Shown: in pieces, positions 1-10,504 of the stretch
Layout of the letters: the number at the start of each line of letters is the position of its first letter
How positions within the stretch are numbered: the stretch's first letter is position 1
Origin: Pleurodeles waltl
Taxonomy: Eukaryota; Chordata; Amphibia; Caudata; Salamandridae
Reading direction: 5' to 3'
DNA: 64,000 nucleotides
NCBI RefSeq assembly: GCF_031143425.1
Contig: NC_090444.1
Location: 54,617,533 to 54,681,532 of the forward strand
Notes under the pieces: generated by a model
The model's database searches: none
Told to the model about the DNA's origin: nothing
What the model saw: the letters and a program-made list of their open reading frames with translations, nothing else
Program-made: the position numbers and the translations under genes

Positions 1-240
1 TGTCTGTATTGCTTCTGATGAAGTTCGATCTTATCTTGCTGCACTCCACCTTGCATGACTGTCATAAGGTCCAGTACGTAACGGTGTTGCAGCATCATCA
101 TTCTTAGGGTACACATTTCCTCTTCTATGGCTGATGCCATCATTGGTGGTGTTGATGAGTTTGAGGAGCTACCACCTTGAGATTTGGATTCAACGAGCTG
201 TTGCTTTAGCTTGGACAAATGGCAGGATGCTCCCAAAGAA
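1..240 (-). pseudogene. Possible retroviral-type Env TM relic, antisense, cut by window edge
   Basis: Read on the minus strand, 240 to 1 stays open for more than 60 codons. It contains a Ser-rich stretch and then a helical segment with the residues TLRMMMLQHRYVLDLMTVMQ followed by GGV. This resembles the region before the disulfide motif in gammaretrovirus-like transmembrane subunits, where a leucine-rich 'LQNR...LD..(L)..QGGVC' stretch is typical. The Cys expected after GGV is absent (QQ follows). The reading frame runs off the window start, so the rest cannot be judged. It could instead be an unrelated coiled-coil segment of a gag or tether protein. Confidence 0.3.
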
Positions 241-834
241 AAGTTCAACATCGTTGAACAGCCTCTATTCTTGGGCAACTTCGTTCCAGGTAATTGTACC
301 ATAATATTCTGCAGTTCTTGTTCTTCTGTTGAGATGTAGCAAAGTCATTCGAAGGCTCATGGGGTGTTTATGTAAAGCAGATATGTTTATTCCAGGGATC
401 AACAAAACTGGAGCATGCAAAGTTACTGTGCATCAGATTCCACCCCAGTTGTGTGGTAACTGTGCATACACCAGTTCTCCACACTGTCAGAAGAAATCCA
501 TGACGCCTGAGGTGCCTCCCTGCATGTTAGTGTGGAAAACTGTGACCTTGCAACCAATATTTTGACCTACGTAAATGGTGCCATTTCCTCCCTGCACCCG
601 TTCTCTGCCTGCCTTTTTATGGCAGAGCTACCGCCATTAAATGTCAGGCAGAGAACAAGGTCATACTTGTGCTTGCAGGGCTTTCCCTGGCAGATTATGA
701 CCGCCGCAACTACCAGACCTCCGAGATCTCTGATCCTGGCAGTGCTGGTGGTCCCATCATGGCACGACTGCCAGAGTTAAAATATGGCACACGAACCACT
801 GCATCGGCATAGGTCCAAACGCCATCCACAAGGG
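241..834. other. No gene recognised
   Basis: I see no coding region, RNA gene or clear repeat border here. Short open frames are scattered and carry no motif. Bases around 600-660 hold a loose inverted repeat (cctgcctttttatggcag and gccattaaatgtcaggcagag), which may be a decayed MITE end. Confidence 0.4.
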
Positions 835-1425
835 GGCCTAAGTGTCATAGCTGGCACAGCACAGGCCACTTCACACAGTGACAGATGGGACTCGCTAATG
901 GAACAAAATCATGATACGAGTAGTAAGGAAAATATATCAGATGTTCATGCATTCCCCAGGTTGTTCAGGTCCCCTGGGTATACATGGATAAAAGAATCCT
1001 CTGTAGCTATTAGGAGGATCAATACAAATATTACTGAGATATAATGTAGAGGGAAATACCCATGTGGCACTTTGAGTGCTCTGATTCACTTATTTGCCAA
1101 TTTGTAATGTTTGCTGAATACCTACCCACATCCACAAACTCAAACATGGGTTGCAGCAGGGTGGTTTGCTTTTTCATGGAAACTGAGGCTGATCCACATA
1201 GCAGTGCGTTGCGTCACTGTGTCACTGTATAACATAATGATACCTGGGAACGTGCCAGCAAATCTAGTATGTAACTCCATGAGACAAGTAAAATAAATTA
1301 TTTAAATCTAAAATGCAATAGTTTGGTATATTAAAGTGCTATCTTTGAAAGTTCAAGGTGCATAGGAAAATGCATATCAGAGCTATGTAAGCTAGTTCTG
1401 ATCCGTTTTTTCGAAACTGGTTATG
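835..1425 (+). repeat. Dispersed repeat, copy 1 (partner at 31107-32235)
   Basis: The sequence matches 31107-32235 in the same orientation over its whole length. Shared blocks include 'gtcatgata...gtaaggaaaatatatcag', 'tgattcacttatttgc', 'catgggttgcagcagggtggtt' and 'gtatgtaactccatg'. The partner copy carries an extra 0.5-kb MITE, so this copy shows the empty site. No coding potential is visible. It is either a transposon fragment of unknown class or an old segmental duplication. Confidence 0.6.
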
Positions 1426-1439
1426 GCATTGCAGAAATT

Positions 1440-2330
1440 ACTTCTGGTGGTGGTCTTTGCTGAGTAAGAGGATGAGTTGTCTGTTGCCTGAATAGGATAT
1501 GATGTTGAATTTTTGGGATCTGACATGTTAGTGAGGGGAGCCATGTAGGTGTTGAAGCTTGGGGTACGCTGCAGATGATGCTCTTAGGTTTGGAGGGGAA
1601 GGGTGGTAGGTGGATTCTCTGCAGTCATCCTGTGAAGAATGAGGCAACCCATTTGAGGGCATTTTCCTGCACACCAATGCTGTTCGGTCTATTGAGGAGG
1701 GTGTTGTGGAATACAGTATTGAATGCCGTTGATAAGATGAGGAGGGTCAGGGCTGCTCTGTGGTCAAGGAGAGATCTGATGTCACCTGTGGCTGTGATAT
1801 GGGCAGTTTCTGTGCTGTGGTTGGTGCAGAAGCTGGATAGGTAGGCCTCGAGGAAGTTGTTTTTCTCCAGGTGTTCTGTGAGCTGGTGGTTGATGGCCTT
1901 CTTGAGTACTTTTGTGGTGTATAGGAGCAGTGAGGTGGTGCAGTAATTTTTCAGTTCACTGGGATCCGCAGAGATTTTCTTGAGTAGCGGTTTTACCTCT
2001 GCATGCTTCCACCTGTTAGCGAAGGCTACCATTGTAATGGCGGCATTGAGGATGTTGGTGAGTTCTGTACAGAATTCCTTAGTTCCTAGGTTGAATAAGT
2101 GATGGGGACTGGGATTGGTGTGTGCTCCAGAGTGGATGGTGGACATGATGGCTACAGTGTTGTACGTGGTGATCTGGTTTCATGTGGTGATTACTTGGTT
2201 GGTGTGAGTGGTTGGGTTGAGGTTGTTGAAGTTAATATCGGTGAGTTGGGGCTAGATGTTGTTGTAGATGTTGGCTATCTTGCTGTGCAAATAGTCTGAT
2301 AGAGTGTGGCAGAGTTCTTGGGAGGTGAAT
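1440..2330 (-). pseudogene. LINE reverse transcriptase fragment (CR1/L2-like group)
   Basis: On the minus strand the frame 2146-1625 reads through the fingers/palm part of a non-LTR reverse transcriptase. Recognisable blocks are WKHAEVKPLLKK, LKNYCTTSLLLY (normally RPISLLP), a HSTETA block, LLILSTAFNTV (palm motif A, where the catalytic Asp is replaced by Ser) and ENALKWVASFFTG. Upstream sequence to about 2330 and downstream sequence to about 1440 continue the homology with stops and indels; a degraded 'VPQG' block and an 'ISYSGN' block (normally YADD) follow. It encodes no functional enzyme. The 5' side ends exactly at the start of the LTR at 2331. Confidence 0.75.
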
Positions 2331-4172
2331 TGTTAGAAATGGGGTCTCTGGTTGGCAGTCAGTTTGCACTCTGTCTAATCAGGGACCCTCACTCTAGTCA
2401 GGGCATTGGAGGTACACGCTTCATGGTAACCGTTGCTCACCCCCTTGGTAGCATGGCACACGCATTCAGGCTTATCTCAAAGGCAAAGTGTAAAGTATTT
2501 GCACCAAAACACACAGTAATACAGTGAAAACGCTACCAAAATGGACACCACACCAGTTCAGAAAAATAGCCAATATTTATCTAAATCAAACAAGACCAAA
2601 ATTACAAAAATCCAACATACACAAGTGAAGTTATGAATTATTAAAATGTGGAATCTTAGTCCATAAAAAACTATGGATACATTGTTGTTAGATAAAGTAC
2701 CTGGTTTGCGTCAAAAATAAAGCTGCATGGGCGAACGTGTGGCAGAAAAGTTAGAAATATGTCAATTCCATATTCTCAAGTGAGGTAGTGCATCGTTTCT
2801 TCTATGGTCGGGTAGGCAATGCACCGGTATTCTCTCCCACAAGAGAGCGATGTGTCAATTTCTGGATGCAGTACCTCGGATCCGTGCAGGTTCACATTGA
2901 TTTTGACGCCTAGCGATGATGCGTGCAAAATCCAGCTGCACAGTGATGAAAAACTGTGCTGCGTGGGGTTTGCGCCATTTTCAGCAGCCGCAAGTGGATA
3001 TTGTGTCATTTCTTCAGCTGCAATGCAGGTGATGCATCGATTTCTCAACCACAATGCAGGTGGTACATCCATTTTCAGCTGCGATGCAGGTGGCGCATCA
3101 TTTTTAAAGTCGGGTTGCAGGTGGTGTGTCGATATTTTCCCTGCACAGCTCCTGTGCGTGGATTTCCACGTGGGTTCCACCAGCTTCACCTTTCAAGGGA
3201 CCAGGGACTGAGGAGGGCTCCACTTGGCAGTGTAAGAGTTTCAGCAGAGAGTCCAGGTGCTGGTAGAGGAAATCTTTGATGGCCCTGAGACTTCAAAACA
3301 AGAGGCAAACTCAATCCAAGCCCTTGGAGACACTTCACTAGCAGGAATATACCACAAAGTCCAGCCTTTATCCTCTTTTAGGCAGAAGCAGCAACTGCAG
3401 ACCAACGCAGCAAAGCACAGTCACTGGCAAATGGGCAATACTACTCCTCTAGCTCTTGAGCTTGTCTCCTTTGGAGAGGTTCCTCTTGTATCCAGAAGCA
3501 ATCTAAAAATCTGGGGTTTTGGGTCCAATACTTATACCCCTTTCTGCCTTTGAAGTAGGCAAACTTAAAAGGAACGTCTCTGTTGTTCACAAGATCCTGC
3601 CTTGCCCAGACTCACCCCAGGGGATTGGAGACTGCATTGTGTGAAGGCAGGCACAGCCCTTTCAGGTGTAAGTGACCACTCCTCCTTCTACCCTAGCCCA
3701 GATGGCCCATCAGGATATGCAGGCTACACCCTAGCTCTCTTTCTGTGACTGTCTAGTGTAGATTCACAAACAGCCTACTGTCAGTCTGACCCTGTGTTGG
3801 AATACACAAGCAGGCAGAGTCACAGAATGATTCAAGCAAGAAAATGCCTACTTTCTAAAAGAGGCATTTTCAAACTGATAATCTAAAAAACAACTTTTCC
3901 AAAAGATGTATTTTTAAATTGTGAGTTTAGAGACCCCACACTATATATCTCGATCTGCCTCCAAAGGGAAACTGCACTTAAAAGTTATTTAAAAGCAGCC
4001 CCAATGTTAACCTATGAGAGAGATAGGCCTTGCAACATTGAAAAACTAATTTTGCAGTATTTCACTGTTAGGAGATAAAAACACACTAGTAAATGTCCTA
4101 CCTTTAACATGCACTGTACCCTGCCCATGGGGCTACCTAGGGCCTACCTTAGGGGTGCCTTACATGTATAAC
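2331..4172 (+). mobile_element. LTR fragment, family 'TGTTAG', 3' end missing
   Basis: It starts TGTTAGAAATGGGG and matches the solo LTR at 55727-58117 and the interrupted copy at 13306-26785. Long shared blocks include the 'actcacttgagggtgag'-like head, 'cagaagcagcaactgcag', 'actcctccttctaccctag...gatggcccatcaggatatgcaggctacaccc' and 'aacctatgagagagataggccttgcaaca'. Similarity stops at about 4172, where the full copy would continue for another 400 bases. No internal retroelement genes adjoin it. The open frames inside it are chance. Confidence 0.75.
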
Positions 4173-4439
4173 AAGCATTTTCAATGCAATGGATCTCACA
4201 TTTTTTTGAGTTATAGCGACTGGCATTGTACATTCATAACTGGACTTTTCTTGCTACACAGATTGGTCAACCCTGCCACATAATTTCATCTTTTCCTGCC
4301 ATGTCATTCCAGTGGTCCAGGATTTAACTAAAGCACCTCCATTTACCTTATTCCTCTATCTTAGAAAAATATACATTTATCATATAAACCTTTATCAGAA
4401 ATAAACTTTTGGCATGAGAGTGTAATGCTCAAAGCACCA
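4173..4439. other. No feature seen
   Basis: AT-rich sequence between the LTR fragment and the purine-rich tract. No gene or repeat was recognised. Confidence 0.4.
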
Positions 4440-6115
4440 TAATAAAAATATATTTTGGGATGGATTGGAGGGTGAAAGGAAAGAGGGAGTCAGGAGTAAA
4501 TATGGAGAGGACAAGTGGTGTAGTTACATTGTCATGGGCTCTGGATAAGAAAGGAAAATGGTTGACTGCAATTTCAGTAGGAAAATAGAGCAGTAATTAG
4601 AGTTGAGTGAAGCCCATAGGTTCCTGGGCCCGGTGCCACTGCACCTGTTGCTCTTTTGATAACTAGACCTCAGGAGAGAAAGCGAATGGGGCAGAAAAAG
4701 AGAAGCAAAATGAATACAACAAACAAAAGGAAGAAAGAGAAAGGGGTCACAAAGAAATAAAAGAGGTAAGGGAAATAAAGAAACAGAAAATTAAACCAAA
4801 ACTAAGAGAATAGAGCAAACATGATACAAAGGAAAAAAAGGAAGGAAGCTACTGAATGAAAGATAAAGAGGAAAAAAATAATGTAAGAAGTGTGAAAAAA
4901 AAATTAACATCAGAGAAAAAAGAGAGATGGTGAGAGAAACACGCAATAAAAGAACCAGGGCATGTATGTACTAACACATTTCCCACAGACACACAATTGG
5001 AAAACAACTTTAACACTTATGGCCTCATTATGACCCTGGCGGGCGGCGGAGGCCGCCCGCCAGGATCCCGCCCTCCAAATTACCGCGCCGCGGTCAAAAG
5101 ACCGCGGCGGGTATTACGAGTTTTCCCCTGGGCTGGCGGGCGGTTCCAGTTAAACCGCCCGCCAGCCCAGGGGAAAACGACCTTCCCACGAGGATGCCGG
5201 CTCGTAATCGAGCCGGCGGAGTGGGAAGGTGCGACGGGTGCTACTGCACCCGTCGCGTATTTCACTGTCTGCAAGGCAGACAGTGAAATACATTTTGGGG
5301 CCCTCTTACGGGGGCCCCTGCCGTGCCCATGCCATTGGCATGGGCACGGCAGGGGCCCCCAGGGGCCCCGCGACCCCCCCTACCGCCATCCTGTTCATGG
5401 CGGCTTTCCCGCCATGAACTGGATGGCGGTAGGGGGGGTCAGAATCCTCATGGCTGCGGAGCGCGCTCCGCAGCCATGGAGGATTCCAATGAGCAGCGGA
5501 AAGTCAGCGGGAGACCGCTGACTTTCCGCTTCTGACCGCGGCTGAACCGCCGCGGTCAGAATGCTCATTGGAGCACCGCCAGCCTGTCGGCGGTGCTCCC
5601 GTGGTCGGTGGCCCTGGCGGCCACCGGCCGCCAGGGTCAGAATGACCCTCTTAGGGTCCTGACTAGTAACTTGTGGCTTCCACATACAGATAGGAAAAAG
5701 AGGGATTTATAGTAAAACATGAATTGACAGATAAAGATAAGAAAAACAGCAGAGGAAGGAAGAAAGATCTAAAAAAAAGTGAAAGGATGTTTACTGAGTC
5801 AAAGGAAAGAACAAATAAAAAAGACAAAGAAAGAATGAAGGGAAGAGAAAATAGAGTGAAAGAATGAACACCTAATGAAAAAAGAGAGGAATGAAACAAG
5901 GAAAGAAATATAAAAGTTTTTATAAGTTTGAATGAGGAAGTAGCAAGAGGAAGAGGGAAATAAAAAAAAAGGAGAGGAGTAGAAATAAACAGTTGAAAGA
6001 AAGAGCAAAACTGTTAATATGTGGATTTTAAGAGCTGGAAAGAGAAAAGTGAGGAAGAAAGAAAATATTGAGAGTAAAGGGAGTTAAGGAAAGAAAGGAG
6101 TGAGCTAAGTGAAAC
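4440..6115 (+). repeat. Purine-rich (GA) low-complexity tract, split by a MITE
   Basis: From about 4440 to 5016 and again from about 5690 to 6115 the + strand is overwhelmingly A and G (runs such as gaaggaagaaagag, aaaagagaagcaaaatg), so the minus strand is pyrimidine-rich. The two halves are separated only by the GC-rich hairpin-array MITE. They look like one older polypurine block that received the insertion. The Phe/Ser/Leu-rich minus-strand open frames here are a by-product of the composition. Confidence 0.7.
5020..5650 (+). mobile_element. Hairpin-array MITE, copy 1 (PIF/Harbinger-type TSD)
   Basis: A 631-bp very GC-rich element flanked by TTA on both sides (5017-5019 and 5651-5653). 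Its ends are inverted repeats (tggcctcattatgaccctgg at the left; the right end read in reverse is gagggtcattctgaccctgg). The interior is almost wholly a head-to-tail series of inverted repeats: for example ttttcccctgggctggcggg with its complement around 5120-5180, ccttcccac...gtgggaagg at 5181-5227, gcgacgggtg/cacccgtcgc at 5231-5256, gtatttcactgtctg with its partner at 5257-5291, ggggcccctgccgtgcccatg with its partner at 5314-5360, ccccctaccgccatc with its partner at 5376-5437, and four more to 5637. It has no coding capacity. The 3-bp TWA duplication fits PIF/Harbinger MITEs. Confidence 0.85.
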
Positions 6116-6411
6116 AGACCCTCCCAAATAAAGATGGCATCTAAGAATAGATTTAATTTGTACCACTACATCCTCAAACAGAAGTCAGAGTGTGGAACAG
6201 CAGGAGGCACCGCAGAACAGCAGGAGGTTCATTAGGTGTATGTGAACCCTGATACAGCATTATTGGGGCACTTCAGATCAGGATTAGGGGTATAGACAGA
6301 GCGTAATCCTGGCCCTGTGCTGGAATAACAGAAAGGCAGTGGGTGAGGATTGAGAAACGGAGTGCTGTGTAACTTCTTGTATTGGAATAATGGGGCCCTG
6401 CAGGTTAGGGA
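6116..6411. other. No feature seen
   Basis: Mixed-composition sequence with a short direct repeat (cagcaggaggcaccgcagaacagcaggaggttc at about 6199). No gene was recognised. It may be the upstream part of the LINE relic that follows. Confidence 0.35.
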
Positions 6412-7048
6412 GGATTGGAAGATTGCAGCAATTATTGGATAATTTTAACACATATTGTGAAAACAAGGGACTGGAGATTAATGCTACTAAGACCAAATTT
6501 AGGGGGATCAGACCCCACAAGTCATTCAGAGGGGATTTATTTCTGTAGCAGAAGATGCTTAAACGTGTACCAAAACTTTAGTGTCTGGCTATTATGCTTG
6601 ATAGTAAATTATCCTGTACATCGCACATTCAAAACAAAGGGCAGTACTTCTGCATAGACCTATAGCAATCTTCAAAAATCATCAGGCAACATTGCCCAGA
6701 CCAGTCTTCCCGCTATTGACCTCTATAACTTAAAAGCACAAGTAGTGGCCCTATATGGTGCCAAAATTTGGGAGACATTCAAATGTGAGAAGGCTGACCA
6801 AGAGTGAGAATACGTGTCCCAAAAGCACTCCCCTTATCCCCATGTTCTATGATGTTGCACTCAAGAGAGAAGAGCATGTAGCAGTGTTAATGCCTCTTCT
6901 CTTCTGGGTGAGGATTTGGACAGTACAGGAGCTTGCGCCATATCAGAAGGGTATGAGAGAACTTTTGGAGCTAGATGAGAACACCACTTTTCCCTGGTTC
7001 AGGTATATTGAATGTTGGCTCACCAAACTGTGGCTTTGGACTTTCTGA
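6412..7048 (+). pseudogene. Decayed LINE reverse transcriptase C-terminal region
   Basis: Across shifting frames the + strand gives blocks typical of the thumb and post-RT region of LINE ORF2: LLDNFNTYCENKGLEINATK (about 6426-6490), a LDSKL block near 6600 and a LYGAKIWE block near 6750, which corresponds to the common 'YGAEVW' motif. Several stops and frame changes separate them. The order of blocks and the lack of introns support an old LINE copy. I cannot name the clade with confidence. Confidence 0.55.
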
Positions 7049-7270
7049 ACTGACCCTTCCTTCCTAACATTGTCTTCCAAAACCCAATTAAAATTCATAT
7101 TTTGGGATAATATTTTCACTAGCTTACATCACAGCTCTCGTTTAGGTAGATTATCAACTCAATTTTTGAAATGTAAACTCTGACCCTATTTCGAGAGTGT
7201 CTGGATACCCCCCAATCCCAAATGGCCTAGACCCTGTACATAAAGTTCTGTTATGACATATTATAAATAT
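7049..7270. other. No feature seen
   Basis: AT-rich sequence without a recognised feature. Confidence 0.35.
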
Positions 7271-7770
7271 AGGGGCATATTTACAAGCTCCATGCGCCAA
7301 CAGTGAGTCACCTTTGTGGTGCTCTGGCACTGCAGAGTGCAGACCCTTATCTACGAAGCCATGCACAGCTTTTCATAGCCTCATAGATAAGGTGTAAGGC
7401 AATGCAGCACAAGTCACTGTGTATCCTTACACCACGATAGGGGGGAGCTCCATGGGCATTGTGGTGGGTTTTCCCATGCAAAATCCATGGGTTTTGGCAC
7501 ATTCTGAGTTTTACAAAGATGTGTAAACTTGAGAAGGCATCAAAATCATACACCTTCTCAAGGGAGGAGGTTCGAGGAGAAATATATTTATTTCTCAATG
7601 TTTTTTCCCTTACTGCGTGTGCTGCATTTTGCAGCACACATACAAAGAGGAAAAAAACCTCCATGGATTGTTTCTGTGCAGGTGCCTCTTCTTACATAAA
7701 ACAGCCCTGCCAACAAGGCAGGCACCCTTGCATCATGGTACAGGGGTGCCTGCGTTGGTGCTAGTGGTAT
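7271..7770 (+). mobile_element. Probable MITE of the GGGGCATATTTA family, one end only
   Basis: The left edge aggggcatatttacaag matches the termini of the MITEs at 31536-32047 and 50509-51579. The interior has short palindromes (gtgtgctgcattttgcagcacac at about 7618; a gaggtttttttcc-type inverted repeat near 7560-7665). No matching right terminus is visible before the minisatellite begins, so the element is either truncated or its 3' part was replaced by the tandem repeat. Confidence 0.4.
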
Positions 7771-7784
7771 AGAAAAGAAAAGTA

Positions 7785-8400
7785 GAGAACAGTATGGGAG
7801 GCAGGAGTGTTATACAGAAAAGCAGTAGAGTCAGGAGTTGTATAGAGAAGAGCACTAGAGTCAGGAGTGGGATAGAGAAGAGCAGTAGAGTCAGGAGTAG
7901 CATAGAGCAGAGCAGTGGAGTCAGGAGTGGTAAAGAGAGGAACAGTAGAGTCAGGAGTGGTATAAATATGAGCAGTGGAATGAGGAGTGGTATAGGGAAG
8001 AGCAGAAGAGTCAGGAGTGGTATAGGGAAGAACAGTAGAGTCAGGAGTGAGGAGTAGTATAGAGAAGAGCAGTAGAGTCAGGAGTGGTAAAGAGAGGAGC
8101 AGTAGAGTCAGGATTGGTATAAATATGAGCAGTGGAATCAGGAGTGGTATAGGTAAGAGCAGAAGAGTCAGGAGTGGTATAGGGAAGAACAGTAGAGTCA
8201 GGAGTGGGATAGAGAAGAGCAGTAGAGTCAGGAGTAGTATAGAGCAGAGCAGTGGAGTCAGGAGTGGTAAAGAGAGGAGCAGTAGAGTCAGGAGTGGTAT
8301 AAATATGAGCAGTGGAATCAGGAGTGGAATAGGGAAGAGCAGTAGAGTCAGGGGTGGTATTGATAAGAGCAGTGGAGTCAGGAGTGGTATAGAAAAGAGT
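7785..8400 (+). repeat. 30-bp minisatellite, about 20 copies
   Basis: Tandem units close to 'agcagtagagtcaggagtggtatagagaag'. Variants replace 'tatagagaag' with 'taaagagagg', 'tataaatatg' or 'tatagggaag', and these variants recur in the same order (7860-8040 and 8070-8220, then 8200-8330), which suggests a higher-order unit of several 30-mers. Because 30 is a multiple of three, frames stay open on both strands and produce long Ser/Arg-rich (+) or Thr/Pro/Ser/Leu-rich (-) open frames that are not genes. A degraded extension runs to about 8700. Confidence 0.92.
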
Positions 8401-9189
8401 GAAGCATGTGAAAGAGGAGCAGTTGAGAGAAGAATAAGAGAGCAAGGAGTAGAAGAAAGAATAGAAGAGGAAAGAACAGTAGAGAGAATAACAGTGGGCT
8501 GATGAACTGTACAGAGAAGATTGATGCTAGGAAACATGGTGAAAGAAGGAAAGATGGAGAAAAGAGCTGCAGAATAAATTCTGGACAGCGAGGAGCACCA
8601 GAAAAGAGTGGTACAGAGAGGTACAGTGGAATCAGGAGTGGTATGGTGAAGTGCAGGGGTGAGGAGTGATAGAAAAAAGAGTGGCAAGAAATAAGAGATT
8701 AAGGGCCAGATGTAGCAAAGGGTTTTTCCCATTCTGTGTTCGTACATATGGCCTAAGGCACATTAGAGAGAACAGCAATAGAAAGAATAGGGTAGAGTGG
8801 AAATCAGTAGAGCTATCAGCAGTATGGAGATGAGTGTACGTAGGACAGAAGTAAAATGAGGAGTGCTAGAGAAGAGCTGTAGACTGAGGAGTCATAGAGA
8901 AATAGTTTGGGGAAGACAAATAGGAGCAGTAGAAGAGGGAGAAGGAGGATGATATGAGAGGGAGGAAAGGGGTTCTATATGAGGCACCTTAATGTAACCT
9001 ACAAGAGATGGTAGTTTCAGCTGTGTGCAGTTTCTCTGAAGATATTGGAAGCTTTTTCCCCTTAGTTCCAAAGGAGTCAAACCATCTAAAAGGATAATTC
9101 AGTGTGAGGATTTGTGAACAGCCTGTGGCAGTTGTGCTGTTAGCTCAGGATGGCTGTGTTTTTAGTCCAATCCTGTTGGTGTTTTACAG
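8401..9189 (+). other. Degraded repeat and intron upstream of the first WAP exon
   Basis: 8401-8700 is a decayed purine-rich continuation of the minisatellite. At about 8701 a motif 'taagggccagatgtagcaaa' resembles a MITE terminus. 9080-9189 is pyrimidine-richer and ends in a plausible 3' splice site before the exon at 9190. No coding sequence was seen. Confidence 0.5.
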
Positions 9190-9336
9190 ATGCACCACAT
9201 CCGGGGACCTGCCCCAAGGAAATAGATGCGTGCAAGCTGCACCTGCCTCACCCAAAGTGCCAAAGCGACACAGACTGTCCGAAGACTCAGAAGTGCTGCA
9301 ACCTCTGCGGGAAAAGATGTGTGCCTGCTGTGAGAG
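9190..9336 (+). CDS. WAP (four-disulfide core) domain exon 1
   Basis: A 147-bp exon preceded by a 3' splice site (ttggtgttttacag) and followed by gtaaag. Read in phase 1 (two bases, then complete codons, with one base left over) it encodes one WAP domain with eight cysteines in the family spacing: GTCPKEIDAC, PKCQSDTDC, KTQKCCNLCGKRC. WAP domains are small secreted modules held by four disulfides; family members inhibit serine proteases or are antimicrobial. A symmetric phase-1/1 exon per domain is the usual WFDC gene structure, which lets exons duplicate without breaking the frame. There is no start codon or signal peptide here; those must lie in another exon upstream. The next WAP exon is 19.5 kb downstream, past a transposon-filled intron. 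I cannot assign an orthologue. Confidence 0.9.
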
Positions 9337-9469
9337 GTAAAGTATCTTCAAACAATCTACCATCTTGGGGGTTTGGAGTCAGGTACTAAGCTCTACTGCT
9401 TCCTTTCCACATACAGCACCCAAAAACCTTTGAGTGAGTTGTTGGGATTTAGAAGACCAACATTACAGA

Positions 9470-9680
9470 ATACTACATGAGATAGCATAACACGACATGA
9501 CATAGCATAACATAACATTGCATAAGATAAGATAAAATGACATGATATACTACAGCATACAATTACATTAAATAGCATAACATGGCATGACATAGCATAA
9601 TACAACATTACATAAGATAGCATCACATGACATAGCATTACATAACACTACATAAGATAAATTACATGGCATAACATAAC
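9470..9680. repeat. Degenerate CATAACATGACAT tandem repeat
   Basis: Intronic run of short units such as acatgacatagcataacataaca, with a basic period of 5 (catga, cataa, catag) and locally larger repeats. It gives the Met/Tyr/Cys-rich minus-strand frame, which is not a gene. Confidence 0.85.
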
Positions 9681-10504
9681 TTTATAATTCTATTGGCCTC
9701 ACATAATATGATTTCTTTCTCCTGATGTTCTCATCTTTTTCTTGCTTTGCACAATTTAAGGAGTATATAATTGAGTGCACTTGAATATGAATTAAAAACA
9801 CAATTAAAAATTCTCGAGTATAAAGAACAAAAACGTTCTATTCCATATTATCTTCCATTATTACACAGTGACAGTCGCTACTGTGTAGTTATGATTCACA
9901 CTACACTTTCCACAGATTTAGTTTTTTTTTATTTGCCCATCAATGTGGTCTTTCTGGATGAGCATGCGCCAAATTTGGCCCTTGCCTACTGTAGCGAGGT
10001 GAGGTCCAGGTAGTTAAACTTCATGCAAATCTGTGCACATTAAAAAGTTTAAGGTGATAGGGAGTCAAAAAATCAGCTTTCCCATTTTAGATCCCATTGT
10101 ACATTTTGCTCTCAGTTACAACAACTGAACCTATTCACACTTTGAAATTGGACATTTTCTGGGAAAGCATGCTTCTGTAAATCCTTTGAGTAGTTTTTGA
10201 GAGATTGACATTTAAAAAACATGCCAGTGAAAGGGTTTGAAATTGTTTTGTATATCTTAGCCGTTTGAAGTCACAATTTTGAAAAATAATTTCTGTCATC
10301 TAGATTGCCTGAAAAAGGGTATAATTTTTCCCTGAAAGGTGATAATCACAATTGTTGTAAAAAAAACACAAAAAAACGAAGCTGTGGAAAAATAATTTCT
10401 ACAGAAATGGGAGGGCACTGAGAGACGTGCCACACTACACTCCATGTGGGTGCCCAGGGCTCTCTGAAACAAGAAAAACGAGGACACATTCAGGAAAAAC
10501 TAAT
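9681..10504. other. Intron, no feature recognised
   Basis: AT-rich intron sequence. 10010-10260 has the look of a transposon fragment ('gggagtcaaaaaatcagctttccca'), but no second copy in the window confirms it. Confidence 0.4.

Noticed and set aside
1625..2146. Intact gene for a 173-residue protein
   Set aside because: It is a LINE reverse transcriptase fragment lacking the catalytic Asp of motif A and flanked by broken continuation.
4997..5685. Several Gly/Pro/Arg-rich frames in the hairpin-array MITEs (also 11581-12246)
   Set aside because: Mirror frames on both strands are expected from inverted repeats with high GC; no coding signature.
7761..8747. 328-codon minus-strand frame rich in Thr, Pro, Ser and Leu, plus shorter + frames
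   Set aside because: Product of a 30-bp tandem repeat whose period is a multiple of three; no start context, domain or codon bias.
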